57,277 nt of DNA from assembly GCA_903863375.1 (NCBI GenBank), contig CAIPBT010000005.1:1-57277 (forward strand), written 5' to 3'. Below the pieces are notes generated by a model that saw nothing but the letters and a program-made list of their open reading frames with translations, was not told the DNA's origin and made no database searches. Source of the DNA: an uncultured Ferrovum sp. (lineage in GTDB: Bacteria; Pseudomonadota; Gammaproteobacteria; Burkholderiales; Ferrovaceae). Position numbers and translations under genes: made by a program. Every line of letters begins with the position of its first letter. The stretch's first letter is position 1. Shown here piece by piece: positions 55,557-57,277 of this stretch.

Positions 55557-56975
55557 TCATCGGGTCAGAAACTGGGTTCGGCTGACCGCTTGCACCTGTC
55601 GGTCATCACTCGCGCGGACAGCCAGGGTGATCGGGGTGCGGCGGCCACGCAGCACCGCAGGATCAACATCCACATCGATGGCCACCTCGACCGAGGCAAG
55701 ACCAGGCACCTGTACCGCCTGGCTGCCACGGCCAAGGTGGATGCCTGGGATTCCGGCGGCTTCCACCACAAACGCATGTGCTGTTTCCTGGAGGTTCAGC
55801 ACCTGCAGGCGATACACGTTTTCGACCTGGCCCTCGGGCGTGTCACGGGACAGCACCGCACGATCGCGCATCACATCCAGGCGCACGCCCGGCCGCTCGA
55901 CAACCGCCGTGACCAGGGACGTGCTGGCCAGGGCGAGCAGCAATGCGTAGGCCAGCACTCGCGGCGAGGGTCGGCGTGAGCGCCCTGCCCGCCCTGCCCG
56001 TATTGCTTCCCCTGCCCGTATTGCCCCCCCGGTCAGACAGCGTTCGCTGACGTAGCGGATCAGGCCGCGTGCGTAGCCCTGTCGGTCCATCACCACATTG
56101 CAGGCATCCGCGCACAGGCCGCAATTCAGACAACCGATCTGCAACCCCTGGCGGATGTCGATGCCGGTCGGACAGACCTGCACACACAAGCTGCAGTCCA
56201 GACATGCCCCCAGGCCAGCCTTGCCGGCGTCGACCTGCCGGCCACGGCCGCCGCGCGGTTCGCCGCGCCCGGCATCGTAAGTCACCGTCAGCGTGTCGGC
56301 ATCCATCATCACGCCTTGAAAGCGTGCATACGGACACAGGTACAGGCACACCTGTTCGCGCATCCAGCCGGCATTGCCGTAGGTCGCTGCGCCGTAGAAC
56401 AGCACCCAGAACACTTCCCACGAACCGGCACTGCCGGCAAGCAGCGTCGGCAGCAACTGCCGGACGGGTGTGAAATAGCCGACAAAGGTGAAGCCGGTCC
56501 AGAGGGCGAGCGCGCCCCAGCTCAGATGTTTGCCGACCTTGCGCACGCTTTTGCCAAACGTCCAAGGCGCGGCGTCCAGACGGCGGCGGGCCGGGCTGTC
56601 ACCCTCCCAGCGCCGCTCCAGCCAGAGGAACAGCGACGTGTAGACCGTTTGCGGACAGGCATAACCGCACCACAAGCGGCCTGCCAACGCCGTGAACAGG
56701 AACAGTGCCAGGGCACAGCACACCAGCAGACCGGTAAGCAGGATGAAATCCTGTGGCCAGAATGTCAGGCCAAACAGATGAAAGCGCCGTGCCGTGATGT
56801 CGAACAACACCGCCTGGCGGCCATGCCACCTGAGCCAGGGCGTGCCGTAGTACACCCCCTGGGTGATTGCTACCATCACCCAGCGCAGGGTGGCAAACGG
56901 TCCGCGCGTGCGTCGCGGATAGATCTTGGGCGCGACGGCGTACAGGCTCGCGCCAGACTCAGCGGCTGAGGCCAT
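55557..56975 (-). CDS. ccoG: Cytochrome cbb3 oxidase accessory protein CcoG
   Basis: A 472-residue polyferredoxin-like membrane protein needed for cbb3 oxidase copper handling and assembly. Membrane helices alternate with Cys clusters: LWCGYACPQTVYTSLF, VCLYLCPYARFQGVMMDAD, and CLDCSLCVQVCPTGIDI with CLNCGLCADACNVVM (two 4Fe-4S motifs). The C-terminal part is a periplasmic Ig-like domain. An inserted short repeat AIRAGE/AIRAGR lies just before the last helix. It overlaps the end of ccoP by 17 nt. ATG 56975. Confidence 0.95.
   Translation of the reverse strand: MASAAESGASLYAVAPKIYPRRTRGPFATLRWVMVAITQGVYYGTPWLRWHGRQAVLFDITARRFHLFGLTFWPQDFILLTGLLVCCALALFLFTALAGRLWCGYACPQTVYTSLFLWLERRWEGDSPARRRLDAAPWTFGKSVRKVGKHLSWGALALWTGFTFVGYFTPVRQLLPTLLAGSAGSWEVFWVLFYGAATYGNAGWMREQVCLYLCPYARFQGVMMDADTLTVTYDAGRGEPRGGRGRQVDAGKAGLGACLDCSLCVQVCPTGIDIRQGLQIGCLNCGLCADACNVVMDRQGYARGLIRYVSERCLTGGAIRAGEAIRAGRAGRSRRPSPRVLAYALLLALASTSLVTAVVERPGVRLDVMRDRAVLSRDTPEGQVENVYRLQVLNLQETAHAFVVEAAGIPGIHLGRGSQAVQVPGLASVEVAIDVDVDPAVLRGRRTPITLAVRASDDRQVQAVSRTQFLTR
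55994..56029 (-). repeat. Two 18-nt units within ccoG
   Basis: Units at 55994-56011 and 56012-56029 share ctgcccgtattg and encode the hexapeptides AIRAGE and AIRAGR on the minus strand, in a loop just before the last membrane helix. Confidence 0.75.
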
Positions 56976-57277
56976 ACACGTAGGCCGCGAGCAGGTGGAC
57001 CCGGGCCGGACCCAGACGGCCCTGCTGTGCCGGCATCTGGCCGTGGCGACCGTTGGTCACGGTTTCGATCAGGTCAGCCTCGGTGCCGCCGTACAGCCAG
57101 ATATGGTCGGTCAGGTTGGGGGCGCCAACGGCCACATTGCCCTTGCCGTCGGATCCATGGCAGCCCGCGCAGATCGCGGCGAACCGCGGCTGCCCGAGGG
57201 CGGCCAAGGCTGGATCATGGCGGCTGCCACTGAGCGAAAGCACGTAGTGAACCACCTGCTGCACGCCGTCCTTGCCC
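56959..57277 (-). CDS. ccoP: Cytochrome cbb3 oxidase subunit CcoP, 3' part only
   Basis: C-terminal end of the dihaem cytochrome subunit of cbb3 oxidase; the 5' part lies beyond the right edge (frame still open at 57277). The second haem site CAGCHGSDGKGN and the Met ligand region (HGQMPAQQGRLGPARVHLLAAYVYGLS) are visible; VVHYVLSLSG precedes them. It is followed by ccoG and ccoH in the same direction, overlapping ccoG by 17 nt. Confidence 0.92.
   Translation of the reverse strand, partial: GKDGVQQVVHYVLSLSGSRHDPALAALGQPRFAAICAGCHGSDGKGNVAVGAPNLTDHIWLYGGTEADLIETVTNGRHGQMPAQQGRLGPARVHLLAAYVYGLSR

Overview
The window looks like chromosome from a GC-rich, flagellated, aerobic-to-microaerobic betaproteobacterium. 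The reasons are the FNR/CcoG/CcoH/CcoP arrangement of a cbb3 oxidase locus, a complete chemotaxis operon with sigma-28-type promoters, TonB receptors, an MlaF-type ATPase and a tripartite RND pump. No integrase, transposase, plasmid gene, CRISPR array, rRNA or tRNA was seen. The species cannot be named from the sequence alone.

Layout. (1) 1-9.4 kb: a minus-strand operon (exported RidA, DinB polymerase IV, amino-acid ABC binding protein, permease), a GNAT enzyme, a TonB receptor, then a Tat-exported L-amino-acid-oxidase-like flavoprotein overlapping an exported cytochrome c and a YchJ-type SEC-C protein. (2) 9.5-15.7 kb: a second TonB receptor, a DEDDh exonuclease, a cytosolic RidA, a DUF1993 protein, HU, SirB2 and an AEC transporter. 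(3) 15.9-25.4 kb: a chemotaxis operon (MCP, CheY, STAS, CheA, soluble MCP, CheW, CheR, CheD, CheB), entered through an AT-rich island with a 19-bp inverted repeat and a sigma-28-like promoter, and closed by an 18-bp perfect terminator stem. (4) 25.5-33.6 kb: a DUF5666 lipoprotein, beta-carbonic anhydrase, a membrane-anchored TAXI protein, an ECF sigma/zinc anti-sigma pair divergent from a cytochrome b plus molybdopterin enzyme pair, and two small envelope proteins sharing a C-terminal Cys/Tyr motif. (5) 33.9-40.7 kb: EttA, a 1385-residue SNF2 ATPase and an orphan MlaF-like ATPase. (6) 41.0-51.1 kb: an MdtABC-type RND pump, outer-membrane channel and LuxR-type regulator. (7) 51.2-57.3 kb: NAD synthetase, another MCP with a good sigma-28 promoter, FNR, and the ccoH-ccoG-ccoP end of a cbb3 oxidase locus.

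Two signals stand out. First, exported RidA, the exported flavoprotein with its cytochrome c partner and an amino-acid ABC importer together suggest a periplasmic amino-acid oxidation and imine-clearing module. Second, short degenerate tandem repeats recur at gene ends and in front of signal peptides. Six arrays follow an 18-nt or hexapeptide logic (one of them as a 36-nt duplication), and others have 33-, 30/31- and 15-nt periods. One 33-nt array runs from the last codons of ettA into the last codons of the convergent SNF2 gene.
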